DNA from: Welwitschia mirabilis
Lineage: Eukaryota > Gnetophyta > Gnetopsida > Welwitschiales
NCBI GenBank assembly: GCA_051453625.1
Contig: JBOZIK010000001.1
Span: 120,680,269-120,744,268, forward strand
Direction: 5' to 3'
Length of the DNA stretch: 64,000 bases
Positions 48,628-60,672 of the stretch are shown piece after piece; the stretch's first letter is position 1, and every line of letters starts with the position of its first letter. The notes beneath the pieces were generated by a model. That model did no database searches and was not told the origin of the DNA. It worked only from the letters and a program-made list of their open reading frames with translations. Both the position numbers and the translations under genes were made by a program.

Positions 48628-49090
48628 TGGAATTCTTAATTAAGTTGGTTGAATTACTTCTCTCTTCTTCCTTATCATCTTTTACTTTCTTTAAGTCTTT
48701 TATGATTTAACCTACAATTCGATTTTTCTTAGTGGGTTTTAGCTTAAGTTTCCATCATAATAAAAGTCTACGAGTTGTTTAGTTTGACTATTCAATTCAC
48801 TATAGAAATAATTGACTAATTATTCTTTATGAAATTCACCAACAAGTTTGGAATGGCTAGCTATTATAAAATGTTCATATGTTATGGCATAGTCCTTGTG
48901 GGATTATTATTAAAAGTTGGTAACTTTCTTTTTTCTTTTTCTTATGGTACTTTTACTTAAAAATATTTTGATACAAACTTATTGTACTTAACTCTTTGAT
49001 TTAAGACTCTTATGTGAAATGGTTTTAAGCCAAAGTTTTACCCCTCTTCTAAGTATGACTAGAAAAATAATCATATAAGTACTATCACTA

Positions 49091-49812
49091 NNNNNNNNNN
49101 NNNNNNNNNNNNNNNNNNNNNNNNNNNNNNNNNNNNNNNNNNNNNNNNNNNNNNNNNNNNNNNNNNNNNNNNNNNNNNNNNNNNNNNNNNNNNNNNNNNN
49201 NNNNNNNNNNNNNNNNNNNNNNNNNNNNNNNNNNNNNNNNNNNNNNNNNNNNNNNNNNNNNNNNNNNNNNNNNNNNNNNNNNNNNNNNNNNNNNNNNNNN
49301 NNNNNNNNNNNNNNNNNNNNNNNNNNNNNNNNNNNNNNNNNNNNNNNNNNNNNNNNNNNNNNNNNNNNNNNNNNNNNNNNNNNNNNNNNNNNNNNNNNNN
49401 NNNNNNNNNNNNNNNNNNNNNNNNNNNNNNNNNNNNNNNNNNNNNNNNNNNNNNNNNNNNNNNNNNNNNNNNNNNNNNNNNNNNNNNNNNNNNNNNNNNN
49501 NNNNNNNNNNNNNNNNNNNNNNNNNNNNNNNNNNNNNNNNNNNNNNNNNNNNNNNNNNNNNNNNNNNNNNNNNNNNNNNNNNNNNNNNNNNNNNNNNNNN
49601 NNNNNNNNNNNNNNNNNNNNNNNNNNNNNNNNNNNNNNNNNNNNNNNNNNNNNNNNNNNNNNNNNNNNNNNNNNNNNNNNNNNNNNNNNNNNNNNNNNNN
49701 NNNNNNNNNNNNNNNNNNNNNNNNNNNNNNNNNNNNNNNNNNNNNNNNNNNNNNNNNNNNNNNNNNNNNNNNNNNNNNNNNNNNNNNNNNNNNNNNNNNN
49801 NNNNNNNNNNNN
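49091..49812. other. Assembly gap (722 N)
   Basis: The flanks match about 5113 and 5337 of element A, so about 225 bases are expected here rather than 722. Confidence 0.8.
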
Positions 49813-50282
49813 ATTAAGATTAGTATATTAGAAAAAGTAACTTATTTTTGTTTTTGTAACAATTTTGATATATTTGAAGAAGAAATGACACGATCTACTT
49901 CTATGCTATAATTTTCTTTTGCAAAATATAATTCTAAAATAATAAAGCATAAAAATCTTCTTCTTCAATTCTTAGAATTTGCATACCTAGGATGGATGTA
50001 TCTAGATTTTGCTTGAAGTTGAATAATCCTTCTCTGATATTTTTTTCAATCAACTTTCGATCTTTCTAATACTTCATCTTTCTACCAAAATTCAATATGT
50101 TCCTATATACTTAGATGGTAAACAAAAACTAAAATATAAAACAACTGATTATAATCCACTTGGTTGTTGGGAGGACAAGAGAGACAATGATCATAATAGT
50201 AGAAAACTAAAATTAGATAAAAATTACCATAAGTAAAAAAACTAGACTATCATTCAGGCTATCATGAAAATGATAGATAAGA

Positions 50283-50382
50283 NNNNNNNNNNNNNNNNNN
50301 NNNNNNNNNNNNNNNNNNNNNNNNNNNNNNNNNNNNNNNNNNNNNNNNNNNNNNNNNNNNNNNNNNNNNNNNNNNNNNNNNN
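50283..50382. other. Assembly gap of exactly 100 N
   Basis: Unknown-size placeholder. The left contig ends inside a hairpin module; the right contig starts inside an inverted LTR. Confidence 0.9.
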
Positions 50383-50729
50383 TCTAACTCAGTGACAATT
50401 TTTTTAGTGATATAGGTTATTAGGGCAACCTTTTTTAATGTTGAGCATTATTAGTTTAGATGCATTGCTATTTTTTCTTTCCTAAATCAACTGTTCATAA
50501 TTCTATTGCATTGTACTTTTTTCTGCATTACAATTTATTTCTATTGATAGAATATAAAGTGTTTCTTGTAGAAATCAATTTTATTTTTCTAGCTTGGGCC
50601 ATTGATGGATTATGACATTTGGTCCAACTCTTATCTATATTAGTGTATTATGTTGTATAAATATCTATTTTATTTGTGAATGATAGGATCTTCTAAGCTT
50701 AATCATTTTCATAAGTATACACTACAATA
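50383..50729 (+). repeat. Inverted LTR fragment (plus-strand sense)
   Basis: The plus strand here matches the minus strand of E- and C-type LTRs. It includes ACATTTGGTCCAACTC, TGTATTATGTTGTATAA and AATGATAGGATCTT (compare the complement of 63790-63890). It ends ACTACAATA, where intact LTRs end CGCAACA. It is the only LTR piece in this orientation. Confidence 0.75.
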
Positions 50730-50992
50730 AAATAACATGATCTACTTCTATGCTACAATTTTCTTTTGTAAAATTTGATTCTAAAATAATAAAAGAAGAA
50801 AAATCTTCTTCTTCAATTATTAAATTTGTGTATTTGAAATGTGTGTATCTAGATTTTACTTGAAGTCAAATAATCCTTTTCTAGTTTTTTTAAATCAAGT
50901 TTTATTTTCTCTGATAGTTTTTCTTTCTACCAGAATTCATCATATCCCTGCATGCCTTAGATAATAAATAAAAATCGAAATAAAAAATAATT

Positions 50993-51242
50993 GATAGTCA
51001 TTCATCTAGTTATGAAGACAATAGGAGGGGTAATGATAACAACTATAGAAAACTAAAATGAAAGAGAAATTAATAAAACTAAAAAACTAGACTGTCATCA
51101 AAGCTATCATGGGATGACAAAGAAGATGATAGTATTTTTATTACTAATCTTTAGATAGAAAGAAAAATTGTAAAAAAGAAAATAGATTCAAAAATTTAGT
51201 ACTATTTTTCTCAATATCGTGCAGATGATCAAGAGGATGACA
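50993..51242. repeat. Three hairpin modules in the leader of element C
   Basis: At 50993-51034, 51091-51132 and 51200-51242, spacing 98 and 109. The middle one pairs GTCATC (51094-51099) with GATGAC (51113-51118). The first pairs TCATT with the AATGA of its second 3' arm. Confidence 0.6.
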
Positions 51243-51391
51243 AAGATATTTAAAGCTATGAAAAATAAAAATTACTAAAATAAACCTACTTAAACTATGC
51301 TAAAAATATAATACTATTTCAAATAAATAATCTAAACTAAAATTTGAGGTACATATCTGGATAGTTATAATCCTCCAGCTCCTTGCAGCCT

Positions 51392-51409
51392 TCCCTGATA
51401 ATGGTACTA
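51392..51409 (-). other. Primer-binding site of element C (tRNA-Asp type)
   Basis: Three bases after the LTR, the minus strand reads TAGTACCATTATCAGGGA. Against TGGCGCCGTTGCCGGGGA all seven differences are C-to-T or G-to-A; the following AGG also matches. Confidence 0.75.
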
Positions 51410-52151
51410 AAATGTTGTGATGTAAATTTGTGCAATCTTAAGTCCTTAAGAAAAACTTATAAATCATAATACTTACAGAAAACACACACTAGTATAGATG
51501 AGAGTTAACCCAAATGTCATAATTTTTTAAAGGCACAAGGCTAGAAGTTAGGAAAATTATTTTCAAAAGTATTTTTAATCTTTTCTATTTTAACAAATAA
51601 AAGTAAATAAGAATGTAAATTTAATGCGAGATTAATGATGGTAAAATGCAAATGGATGAAATGCAAATGAGATGAGTTCTATTTGGATTCTAATCCTCCT
51701 ATCACAAGAACTATTTCTTTATAACTTAGAACAATTAGAAAGATTTCTATTACTTATTCCTAACCAACATAAACTATAAGAAATACCAAATAGAATATGG
51801 ATAATGCAAATATGGAATTGAAATAAAATAGTAATATAAATCTAAGCTAACAAAGTCAATCTTAACAAAGGTTGCTCTTATGATCTAAATAAACTAGAGA
51901 ACTATCACTGAATTATAATCAACTTAAACCATAAGGGACAATTACATAATATTAGTGAAAAGAGTAATTGAATTAATCATGAAATTTACATCTAATTACA
52001 ATAAAGTAGTAGCACCTTAATGGAGGATACTCAACCCAACACCAATGTAAACTTCTCTGTGTAGTTACTAGATGGATCTCTTATTCTTTAATATTCCATT
52101 ACAAGAACATTGGATATAAAAAATGGAAAAGGAAGTGAATGAAATTGAGGG

Positions 52152-52159
52152 TATTTATA
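52152..52159 (-). promoter_or_regulatory. LTR TATA box (element C, 5' LTR)
   Basis: TATAAATA on the minus strand. This copy would have driven the genomic RNA of element C. Confidence 0.65.
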
Positions 52160-52275
52160 GTTTTACATTGAAGTTCTATAAGCTCAACCCTAAGAGTCGA
52201 AGAAGAAATCCTAGTAACCCATATGGGTCGCATCACCCCGTTACAAAGATAATTCTTTCCGTTCATAGAAAATAG

Positions 52276-52432
52276 TTGTCATCCTGATTCTCATGAGGAC
52301 ATTAATAGGAATATCATCCCATGTCAAAAGATGGTCCATCTGCTTCAGGCCTTTTATTCAACTCTACAAACTCCATCCATGTTAGTAGTGTTATTGTGTT
52401 GTCTATTTTGAAGACAACAAAAGGGACGACAG
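52276..52432. repeat. Two hairpin modules in the 5' LTR of element C
   Basis: At 52276-52317 and 52389-52432. The second now forms GTTGTCT (52398-52404) with AGACAAC (52412-52418) over a 7-base loop. The first no longer pairs well. Confidence 0.5.
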
Positions 52433-52667
52433 GCCTTTTTATCTTCTAGCTTAAAGGTAAATTAATTTTTTGCATGATTAAAACTCCCTTCAAAATATGA
52501 AGTATTAAAATAAGCCTCAGATGCCTCCATATATGCTAAGAATAACATGTTTTAGTGATCATCCTATTAGTTCTTCATGATCATTAGAATTGCATCCAAA
52601 CCTATATAAATGTCTTACAAAAGTGCTCAAAATACACCATCAAATTTAACAAATTGGCATTACAACA

Positions 52668-52672
52668 ATTAA
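52668..52672. repeat. Target-site duplication of element C, right
   Basis: ATTAA, matching 39763-39767. Confidence 0.85.
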
Positions 52673-53900
52673 TCTTACAAAACTTTTAAGATAGATAGAT
52701 AATTTACAATATCTACATATCATGTATTTTCTCTACGAAAATTAATGTGATTTAATAATGATGCTCTATTTAAGAATTGATCATTAGAGGAATCCTTAGT
52801 ATGATATTCCTTAAATAGTCCTTAGTGATAAAGGTGTTTTGCCACTATATTTTCTCATTCTTGCTTATCCAGGATGTTTAATTTAAATTTTTACATTAAA
52901 TTAAGATTCTTGAAAATATACTATATGACTTTAGGTTTGTATTTAATGTAAACCCTAATTTAGCACCTATGGCCATTTTACTAGCATCACAAACGCAACT
53001 GATTCCAACCTAGTACACTAATGATGAGTCTTATTATTACTTTTTCATTTAAAATTTTAAGTTCTTTTTCATAGAAATCATTCCATATGAAATTTTCATC
53101 CTTTTCTAATAATTCATATGAGCGTTAATATCCTTAATGAATTATTTCAAATACTAAATATGTATTAGAAAACCTCTTAATGTTTTAAGATTGGTTGAAG
53201 TTTGGTAGTGATGAAGTAATTTAAAGGTTTTTAGAATCCATAGTTACTCTTGACCTTGATGCATATCTTCTAGAATACCTTCACTTTGGATCATAAAATG
53301 CCTTTTCTTTTAACTTAGCGTTATTTTTCTTCTATGAAACATAATAATGCCTAATTAATTTCATCAATAGTTTGATTAAAAGGGTCATCATACAAAGAAA
53401 AGTCATTTATGAATAGTTTTATAAATTCTTCAAGAATATTAAAAAAGATTAACATTATAGCTCATTGTAAAGTGGCTAACACATCACATAGTCCAAATGA
53501 AAGGTTCCAAAGGGTGAACTAAATTTTATTTTATATTATCTTTTATGTGCTATAGAAATTTAGCTATAATAACTAAATCCATTTAAAACAAAAGAGTATA
53601 CATATCTAAAACTATTTTCTAGGATTTCAATAATGTATGGTATGAGAAAATGGTTTTTTTTAGTATGCTCATTGACTATGCTAAAGTTAATATAAAGTTT
53701 CCATTTACTATTCTTATTTATAACCATTATAGCCAAAGTTAATCATTAACTATCCAATATTAGATATGTCATTTCTTCCTTACATAAGATATGGACTTTA
53801 TTCTTTATTACATTTTGTAAGGTAGGATTTAAACATTAAGGATGTTGTTTAACTAGTTTTCTTTTTACTTCTAAGTAGATCTATACATGATTAAGCTAGT
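52668..53900 (-). pseudogene. RT and RNase H relic of element Z2
   Basis: This resumes element Z where element C interrupted it. RNase H: CVCDASKMAIGAKLG at about 52996-52955, then SYSIFSRILI. RT: SFGLCDVLATLQ near 53500-53465 (family PFGLCNAPATFQ) and LFINDFSLYDDPFNQTIDEI, with the IND codons at 53402-53410, where the family has MDD. Stops are frequent. It is more diverged from A and C than those are from each other, so Z is an older Athila-like lineage. Confidence 0.8.
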
Positions 53901-54650
53901 GAAAATTGTTTTTATAGGTCTTTATGAGACCAAGAAAAAGGTATCATATTATCATTTAAATTTTCAATTATTTTAGCCTTATAATTAGGTTCTAAATTAT
54001 CATTAACATCTAAAGTCTTAATTTTCTTTTTATTAAGGAATACTTATTTCAAATGTGGTGGTAATCCTTTGATTTTTAAAATTTATTAATCTTCACATTC
54101 ATGATAAATTTTTTAATCTCTTTAAGATCTAAAATGAAGTTTATCCTCTTTAATTGTAATTTTATCATGTTATTCATTAATGCTTAATATATTTTATTAT
54201 TCACTTTCTAGGATTAATTATATATTATTATTTTTAAAAATTACCCTCGTTAAATATGAAAAAAATTTAATTCCACTCTAGGTTAAGTTTTTTTAAAATA
54301 TTTAATAGTGTAAGTTAAAATAAACTAATATATCCACATGTGAGTGTGTATAGTATATCTAACCAAGGACTTTCTAAAATAATTAGAAAGAAAATTTTAG
54401 TAATTTCCATGATCATGAAACCTATAGGGTATAATCCTTAACTAACTTATCTTAAAACATTCTCAATAATTCCTAATGATGTCTACAAAACCATTTACTA
54501 GTGATATGGTCATATGAATTTTAGAAAATTATGTTAGTTTCAAGGTTTCATAGAGCTATAAATGCATAATGTTGACATTATAACTTAAGTAATGCACAAG
54601 GTACCTTTTTATTATTTATAATCATTAAAAATGTTGGTTACATAGGTTCC
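53901..54650 (-). pseudogene. RT leader and protease relic of element Z2
   Basis: GLPPHLK and FLNKKKIKTLDVNDN (about 54065-53995), then IPFSWSHKDL, matches the Athila segment between protease and RT (LPPHLRYAFL ... IGWTxxDIKG). Protease C-terminus: LYPIGFMIMEI and IILESPWLDIL (about 54435-54355; family PIILGRPWL). N-terminal part VNIMHL near 54570. Heavily frameshifted. Confidence 0.65.
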
Positions 54651-55900
54651 TTACATTTAAGTAGTTTCTTATTCTTCATCATTTAAACATAAATCCTTCA
54701 CATAATTGGAGTATAAAGGTGCATTCCTAAGAACTTAGACTAATGGAATTTTTACTTCATAATTTCTAAATATATTATTTAAGTTTTCATCGTTTATGAG
54801 CTATTCTTTAAATGGAATAAGAAATGGTAATATTAATGTTGATTCTATTATTCTAGTTATAATTACAATGGGAGTTAGGATTTCTTTCTCTTATCTTAGC
54901 ATCTTTGATTTCTCATTCTTGGGTTTTTAAACTAAAAATGTATTTTTAGATGATGATGTTTTCTATTAATTCTTATTTTTCTTCCTAGATCTTTAAGAAT
55001 TTTTCAAGAACTCTAACTGCTTTTGACTTTCTATCATAATAGATCATGCATGATTAGAAGGCTTCTTTATAGGATTAGGTTCTTATTATAAGATTAAATA
55101 TATATTTTTCTTTTAGATGAAGTCTATTAGCATCCTCATCATGATTTTGATCTTTCTATCTATGAAGTCCATCTATTGTTTAACTTCTTAAATCATTGTT
55201 TTTGGTTGATAAAACTATATAATTTTAAAATTACCAATATTACTCTAATAGGATCTTCCTTAGAGTGAAGGTCTATCTAAGTTTTGTTGATAAGGTATTT
55301 TGTATTAGTAAATTTAATATCATAATCATTATGTTTTTTTATTATTTGGATAAATCAATTTTGGAGGTGAAATAGTAGTTATGGAAGTGGAAAATATATT
55401 AACTTAAAATACTAGTATCATTTCCTTAACTATGTTAGGTATATATTATCATACTCCCCTCGCTTAAGCTTGATGTCTTATTGTTCATAAAGAATACATA
55501 GCCCTATGTTATCTATAATTTTTTAATATGTACTCATTTATTCTTGTTAAATTTGTAAAGTAATAAGCTAAGTTGATTTGTAACTAGTTGTGATAACATT
55601 ATAGAGTGTACTTGAGTCATGAGAGTTTCTACATGTGCTACAATTGGTAGTTGTGGCTAGTAGATTGACATCACATTTCATCATCTTTTGCATTGTTCCT
55701 TTCGTTTTCTTCATCATTATAGCTTGTTCTTAAGTAAACTATTCTTATTTAGTTAACCTTGTTGAGCATATTTTACTTTGATAAAATAATTCCTCTAAGA
55801 TTTTAAAGGTTTCTTACTATGTCTTAACTTCTATAATAGATTGTAATCTACAGAAGATATATCCTAGTGATCAAGGTATATATAGTAGGTTTAGAGTAGA
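54651..55900 (-). pseudogene. Gag relic of element Z2
   Basis: TFKILEELFYQSK (about 55810-55770) resembles the gag segment EAYEILExLAxNS. Then comes the zinc-knuckle-like CSTCRNSHDSST at about 55642-55607 with the last Cys lost. Downstream pieces such as MIESQKQLEFLKNS (about 55050-55010) look coil-like. Many stops. Confidence 0.5.
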
Positions 55901-57974
55901 AAAACTAGGGCTTTAATTATAGTATATATCACTCTAATTATCTCTTAGGGAGTATAAATGATTTTTGAATCTTTATGAACTCTTAATTATTAGATAGATT
56001 TATGTTAACTATAATGTAAAATTAAATCATGAGTAGATATTTCCTATTAGGGAATCTAAAATAATTGTTCATAGGGTAATCTATGATGTAAATCTTAGTT
56101 AAATAAGAAATATTCTACTAATTAGAGCTTGGTTTTCTATATAGAAAATAAATTATTCTCATGTAGATTCTAGATGCAAAGAAAGTATAAGTAACCAATA
56201 TAGTTTTTTTTAATGAAATATAAAAGAACTATAGGATAGTATAAAAGATATGATATACTAATATATTAATCATTTAAAACTTATAAAGCATTGAATGTTA
56301 ATTTTATATGTATAAAAAATTTAAAAAATGTTATTTCATAACTAGTAATATTAATTAAATTATATATTGTAAATAAAGTATTTTTAATTACAAATCAACA
56401 TTCATTAATCAATGATGCAACCACTAAAGTAAAAAACAAATTGGAGTATGAATCCAAGAAAAAAACATGGTATATGCTAAATAAATAGTTATTTCCTCAT
56501 ACCAATCATGGAAGAAAGGTTACCTAGAATCTCATAGTAAGATTAGACTTGATCATCTCCATTAGAATTCTTGAAATGATGGAGTCTTGATGAATCATAA
56601 TAAATGATACCCATATGAAGGTAATCTCTAATCTTTGGTATCAATCATGAATAAAATATGGATAAATATTGAATGATAATTTAATTATTAAATGATTAAC
56701 TGATGATTAGCCTTTAAGATAAGATAGTATTTTATATCTCTTTTTAGAGCTACAATTACTTACTAATACATCCTTGTAATCTAAAAATTGGATAGTGATA
56801 GGTTTCCTTGGGTAGAACATAGGTATGTATTTATTAAATAATAATAAAGTAGTTAAGTAATGAGTTATAATTTTTATTAGTTACCTTAACATTTGTTTGG
56901 CCTATTTTAAGATACGAAACTTAGTGAGTTGTAAGTTTAATCATGAGGATTGTTGAACTCATAGGGGAGGGTTGAATAAATTCTAATAATAAAAACTTTA
57001 ACTAACATAAAATTATTTTAAAAAAAAGAGACAAAGACCTTATCAATTTACATGGCTTTCTAACCTATATATGTCCACATATAGAGGGTAGCTTTTCTTC
57101 ACACCTCTAGATATCTTTTAACCTTTAATAAATAGCGGTTAGAGAATCACTAATCTTACATATGAATGAGATGATCCTTAGAAGATAGCACTCTCTTTTC
57201 CTTAGAAACTATCATAGAATAATCATTTAAAAGTGCTCACAAACACTTGTCAAATCTCAAATATAACATCCTTATAAGGATTGTTTTATACTTTGGAATT
57301 CTTGCATAGGGGACACTCATAATATAAATACAAATAAAAGTTATTTGGACTAAAACCAAATGATTCTTATAGATCAGAGTAGTCTAACAATGATGTGCTA
57401 AAGATTAGTGTTAAGGAAGAACAAGCCTAAAATGATAAGACATGTGTTGTAGCTTGACTTATCCTTTAATCTCATGTCCAAATGATAAGATAGCAATAGT
57501 GGATGAGCTTAAATCACATAGGTGTCTTTAGTAAAAATTTCAACAAGTAATTACAAATAATTTTAACATCTATAATATCATTTAATTATTACCCAATGAT
57601 TTGTTTTTATGCCTTTTGTACTTTTGAAATAATCTATTTAGTTAACCTAGTGAAATAAGTATTGGAATAAATTTGAATGCTATTTAATGATTATAAACCA
57701 CTAGTCTAATTTTTCAATATAAATATTTATATTGGGATATTATATTTCTTAGATAAACACCTTTCATGGAGATAGACATTTATAGTAACTTTACCTAGAC
57801 TTTAATGAGGTTTGAACTACTATTTGTTTATCCCTATGACATCATGAGTTTAGCATGCAAAAATTATCTAATTTTCTAAAATATGGTTTGATCATCATCA
57901 TTTCCCTATTAGTACGAATTGACTTCTATTATAAACTTTAATTTCACGTAGACATATTTTACTTCATAGACATC
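55901..57974. other. Unassigned; probable end of Z2 and a copia-like LTR relic
   Basis: No coding region recognised. Around 56940-57130 the plus strand reads AACTCATAGGGGAGGGTTGA, then TCAATTTACATGGC and TATGTCCACATATAGAGGG. This resembles a pattern common in plant Ty1/copia repeats (GGGGGGTGAAT, TTTACGTGGTTCGG, ACGTCCAC). The match is from memory of the family pattern and is weak. Confidence 0.35.
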
Positions 57975-58562
57975 TGTTGTAGTGGGTATTTGTGTAAGTT
58001 TTTACATTTAAAGAGATCTTGTTATTTATAACCAAACTAGATATCTTACATAATACATCACACTAGTATGAATGATAGTAGACCCGAAATGGCATATTCA
58101 CATATAAGTTTATGAGATGAGACTTAGTTTGCTTTGCAAAAGAATGCTAGGAACCAAAAATAAAGAATAATGAAAGAAATAAAAAGTACAATGTAAATGC
58201 TAGATGTAACCTAATCTAACATGCAATGTAAAAATGGAACTAACACTACTTACTTTTAGCCTTAAAAAAAGCTACGCTTGATAATCTATATCACCCAAGA
58301 AATTGTCACCAGATCAAGGGCAATATAGACTATAAGGGTCATCAAAGAAACTAACATGCAAATATGAAAACAAATTAAGGTTTATATTAAGAAAGAGTAA
58401 AAAGCATCTTAATTACAAAACAGCTGGGTTTCAATGGAGGATACACAGCCCTTCACCAAGTGCATCTTTTTACAACACTTAAGATTGATCTCCTGCCCTT
58501 TGACCTCCTATCACGAGGATTTTTAATGTAATGAAGATGAGAAGAAGAGTCGAAGGAGGGTT

Positions 58563-58570
58563 TATTTATA
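58563..58570 (-). promoter_or_regulatory. LTR TATA box (element E)
   Basis: Minus strand TTATAAATAAACCC, same relative position as in the A/C LTRs. Confidence 0.6.
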
Positions 58571-58674
58571 ACAACTCCCAGTAGAAAAAGATAAACAGTA
58601 GGTGTGGTTAGGTGCACTCATAAATGAAATGGACGAAATAGTCAAAGGTCACTATTAGAGTTAATTACATGTCA

Positions 58675-58815
58675 GTGTCATCTTGACTATCATCTGTACA
58701 ACAATGGGAATGACATTTCATTATAATAGATGATTCAGAATGATGACTCAGCAGTCCATCTCAACATGCACATGTGTCATTGTCCTGCCTATCATGGGGA
58801 CGATGGAGGGGACGA
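58675..58815. repeat. Two hairpin modules in the element E LTR
   Basis: At 58675-58715 and 58776-58815. The second pairs ATTGTCC (58777-58783) with GGACGAT (58796-58802) over a 12-base loop. It has two exact tandem 3' arms, GGGGACGATGG twice. The first pairs TGTCAT with the ATGACA of its second 3' arm. Confidence 0.7.
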
Positions 58816-59052
58816 TGGTCTCCTTTATTTATTTTTTTGAGAAGAAACCTAACATTTTTGTCAATAATCCTTCTCAAAAGTTTTGTGCATCAAAAAGGGC
58901 CTTTAATACATCAAATCTAGATAAAAATCACACATTTCTGATATTTCCTCTTATATCTCCAAAATCCTCAGAATTGCATCTAAACTTATATAAAAGTCCT
59001 ACAAAACAACTCATAAAACCCCATCAAATAACCATAAATTGGTAGTGTAACA

Positions 59053-59069
59053 TAGCCCTCCACTTAGCC
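59053..59069 (-). other. Polypurine tract of element E
   Basis: Minus strand GGCTAAGTGGAGGGCTA ending at the LTR start TGTTACAC. Confidence 0.7.
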
Positions 59070-60660
59070 TTTATTAGTCCCTGACAAAGATCAGATGGAA
59101 AAGCCATAATTGCGAGCCAATTTGTTTTTTAAAAGATAAATCTAGAAGTTATAAAATAGGCTCAATGACAAGTAATACATAATGTGTATGATAATTTGAA
59201 AATTTTATGTCATAAAAGATCTAAATTAAGTTAAAAAATTTTGAAAATGAGCCATGAAAATGGGTTTCTATCCCATACCCCAAAAGAAAAAGTAATACGT
59301 CCCATATTGAAAAATAAAGTAAAGAAAGTAAATGGGAGTGAGAAGGCAGGTAGAAAAGGATAACTTTCTAAATGGAGTGCAAAGCTAAGTAATGTCAGAT
59401 TTGAAAAATAGAGATCAAGAAAATATTCTAACAAGTAAAGAAAAAAAGTGAATAATAAAAATGTTTCGTTATAAAAAGAACATGAGTCGCGCTTACAACA
59501 CCAAAAATATAAAGGAAACACTTATCTAAGTAAGAAATTAGCTTTCAATAAAAACTTGAAAAAGGAAAACATGCTAAGAAAATATCATGATGACTTTGAA
59601 GTAACTAACCAAATTACAAAAGAAATAAGAAGAATAGACATAAAATAACATAAACAAAATATAACTCACTGATCTAATATTTTAACCTAGCAAACTCCTA
59701 TGAAAGAAATCATAACATTACTTGATGTGGAAAATGCATGACTTAATGTACAAAAATTCCATTAAATAAGGTAGTACTTATGACAATGCTAGAGTAAAAT
59801 GCTTAAAACAATGAATGATTAGACTAAATAATTGCTCAAAAATGAACTCTCCTACCATCATCTTAAAAATAAACACCCAAACCTCAAGAAATGAAATGAT
59901 CATGTAAAAAGACTAAGAGTCTAAGAAATAAGCAATACCTCTGATGATACCAGGAACATCACTGATCCCATAGTCTCAAAGTTAAATACAACTTTATTAT
60001 CCATGATGAGGGGAGTGCAACCACAGTCAGAGAAGTAAGAACCTATGAAGCATTACTAATTGACCTTCCAGTGGAGTTCCCATAGCTACCATATTATACT
60101 ATCAGAGGCTCTGCTCAGAAATATTTGCCTTGGTGTACTTACTAGGACATCATGGTAACCATGTTTTTGAGATATCATAAATATAAAACATCCTATTCTT
60201 TATTTCACTCTTTTTTTTTCTTTTTGAAAACAAAATAATATTCCACATTACCAAACAGTTCCAAAAGATAAATGTGAAAGTTAGAAGATTCAAGACAGGA
60301 AAAACACCCTTAAATAATCTAGGATCTTTTCACCATTGTGAAAAACATTAAAAATAAAGCATCTTCCTTCAAACTAAAGTTCGTGGACATGTGAATATCC
60401 TAAGATTGGATGAATGTAATCTTCCCACATGCCCATGTTAAAAGACTAATCATGGAAATAAATACATAAATCATGGTTGAAAGATGATCAAGTAATGTCA
60501 TAATAATCTTCTAAAGGAAAAATTTAAGAGAAAATCCAAATGGTTAGCTCATATAATTCCAAATTTTGCTATTTTCTTCCTATAATTCTCAAGTAATCAA
60601 GTTAGAAATCTCAACAAAGTTATAAAAATGTATTTTCTCAAAATAATAGGAAACAAAAAT
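59070..60660 (-). other. 3' region of element E, shared with element C
   Basis: Collinear with 41036-43100. The segment 59935-60180 is the best conserved, including CCAGTGGAGTTCCC. No supportable frame. Confidence 0.65.
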
Positions 60661-60672
60661 TACCATTTCATT

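Larger units (their letters stand above)
47240..49090 (-). pseudogene. Gag relic of element C
   Basis: Sense order: capsid remnants at about 49080-48770 (KLWLKTISHKSLKS, SKSTIRKRKKKVTNF, DYAITYEHFIIASHSKLVG, YFYSELNSQTKQLVDF); an intact zinc knuckle CEICKNYFHPTKEC at 48567-48526 (exact C-x2-C-x4-H-x4-C spacing); a coil NDPLRDSIKELRKVQ, NNNIEKTNGDIENLVNVL at about 48345-48230; and an acidic linker NEEDDVEILDSYNFP near 47455-47410. Two gaps (47475-48070; 10 N at 48618-48627) lie inside. In element A the first gap position is bridged by almost nothing, so its 596 N are doubtful. Confidence 0.85.
49813..51391 (-). other. Leader of element C, rearranged
   Basis: Two diverged copies of the same leader segment: 49868-50282 and 50735-51125 (about 80% identical by eye). 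They are separated by a 100-N gap and an inverted LTR fragment (50383-50729). The right copy is continuous with the primer site and 5' LTR. No coding frame. Confidence 0.75.
39768..52667 (-). mobile_element. Element C: full-length Athila-type LTR retrotransposon
   Basis: 12.9 kb on the minus strand, flanked by ATTAA on both sides. Sense order: 5' LTR (52667-51413), primer site (51409-51392), leader, gag (about 49090-47280), protease (about 47110-46760), RT and RNase H (46500-44960), integrase (44700-43747), a long 3' region (43263-41037), polypurine tract and 3' LTR (41019-39768). The length, domain order and long 3' region fit the Athila lineage, which often has an env-like gene after pol; none is readable here. 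All genes are broken. It inserted into element Z between its integrase and RNase H. Five N gaps interrupt it, and its leader is rearranged at 50283-50729. Confidence 0.9.
51413..52667 (-). repeat. 5' LTR of element C (1255 bp)
   Basis: TGTTGTGATG ... GGCATTACAACA; pairs with 39768-41019 at about 85% identity by eye, so an old insertion. Confidence 0.9.
57975..59052 (-). repeat. 3' LTR of element E (1078 bp)
   Basis: TGTTGTAGTGGG ... ATTGGTAGTGTAACA. Its first 235 bases align with 63766-64000 at about 83% by eye. Related to, but distinct from, the A/C LTR; common strings include CACTAGTATGAATGA and the TATA region. Confidence 0.85.

Noticed and set aside
55440-55475. Polypurine-tract-like GCGAGGGGAGTATG on the minus strand, suggesting another 3' LTR to its left
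   Set aside because: It lies inside the Z2 gag relic, and no LTR pair or TG...CA boundary supports it.
58740-59045. Plus-strand open frame of 101 codons
   Set aside because: It lies antisense within the 3' LTR of element E and overlaps a hairpin module; no conservation in other LTR copies.
59231-59521. Minus-strand open frame of 96 codons in the element E 3' region, as an env-like protein
   Set aside because: The collinear C region does not keep the frame, and the composition is that of A/T-rich non-coding DNA.
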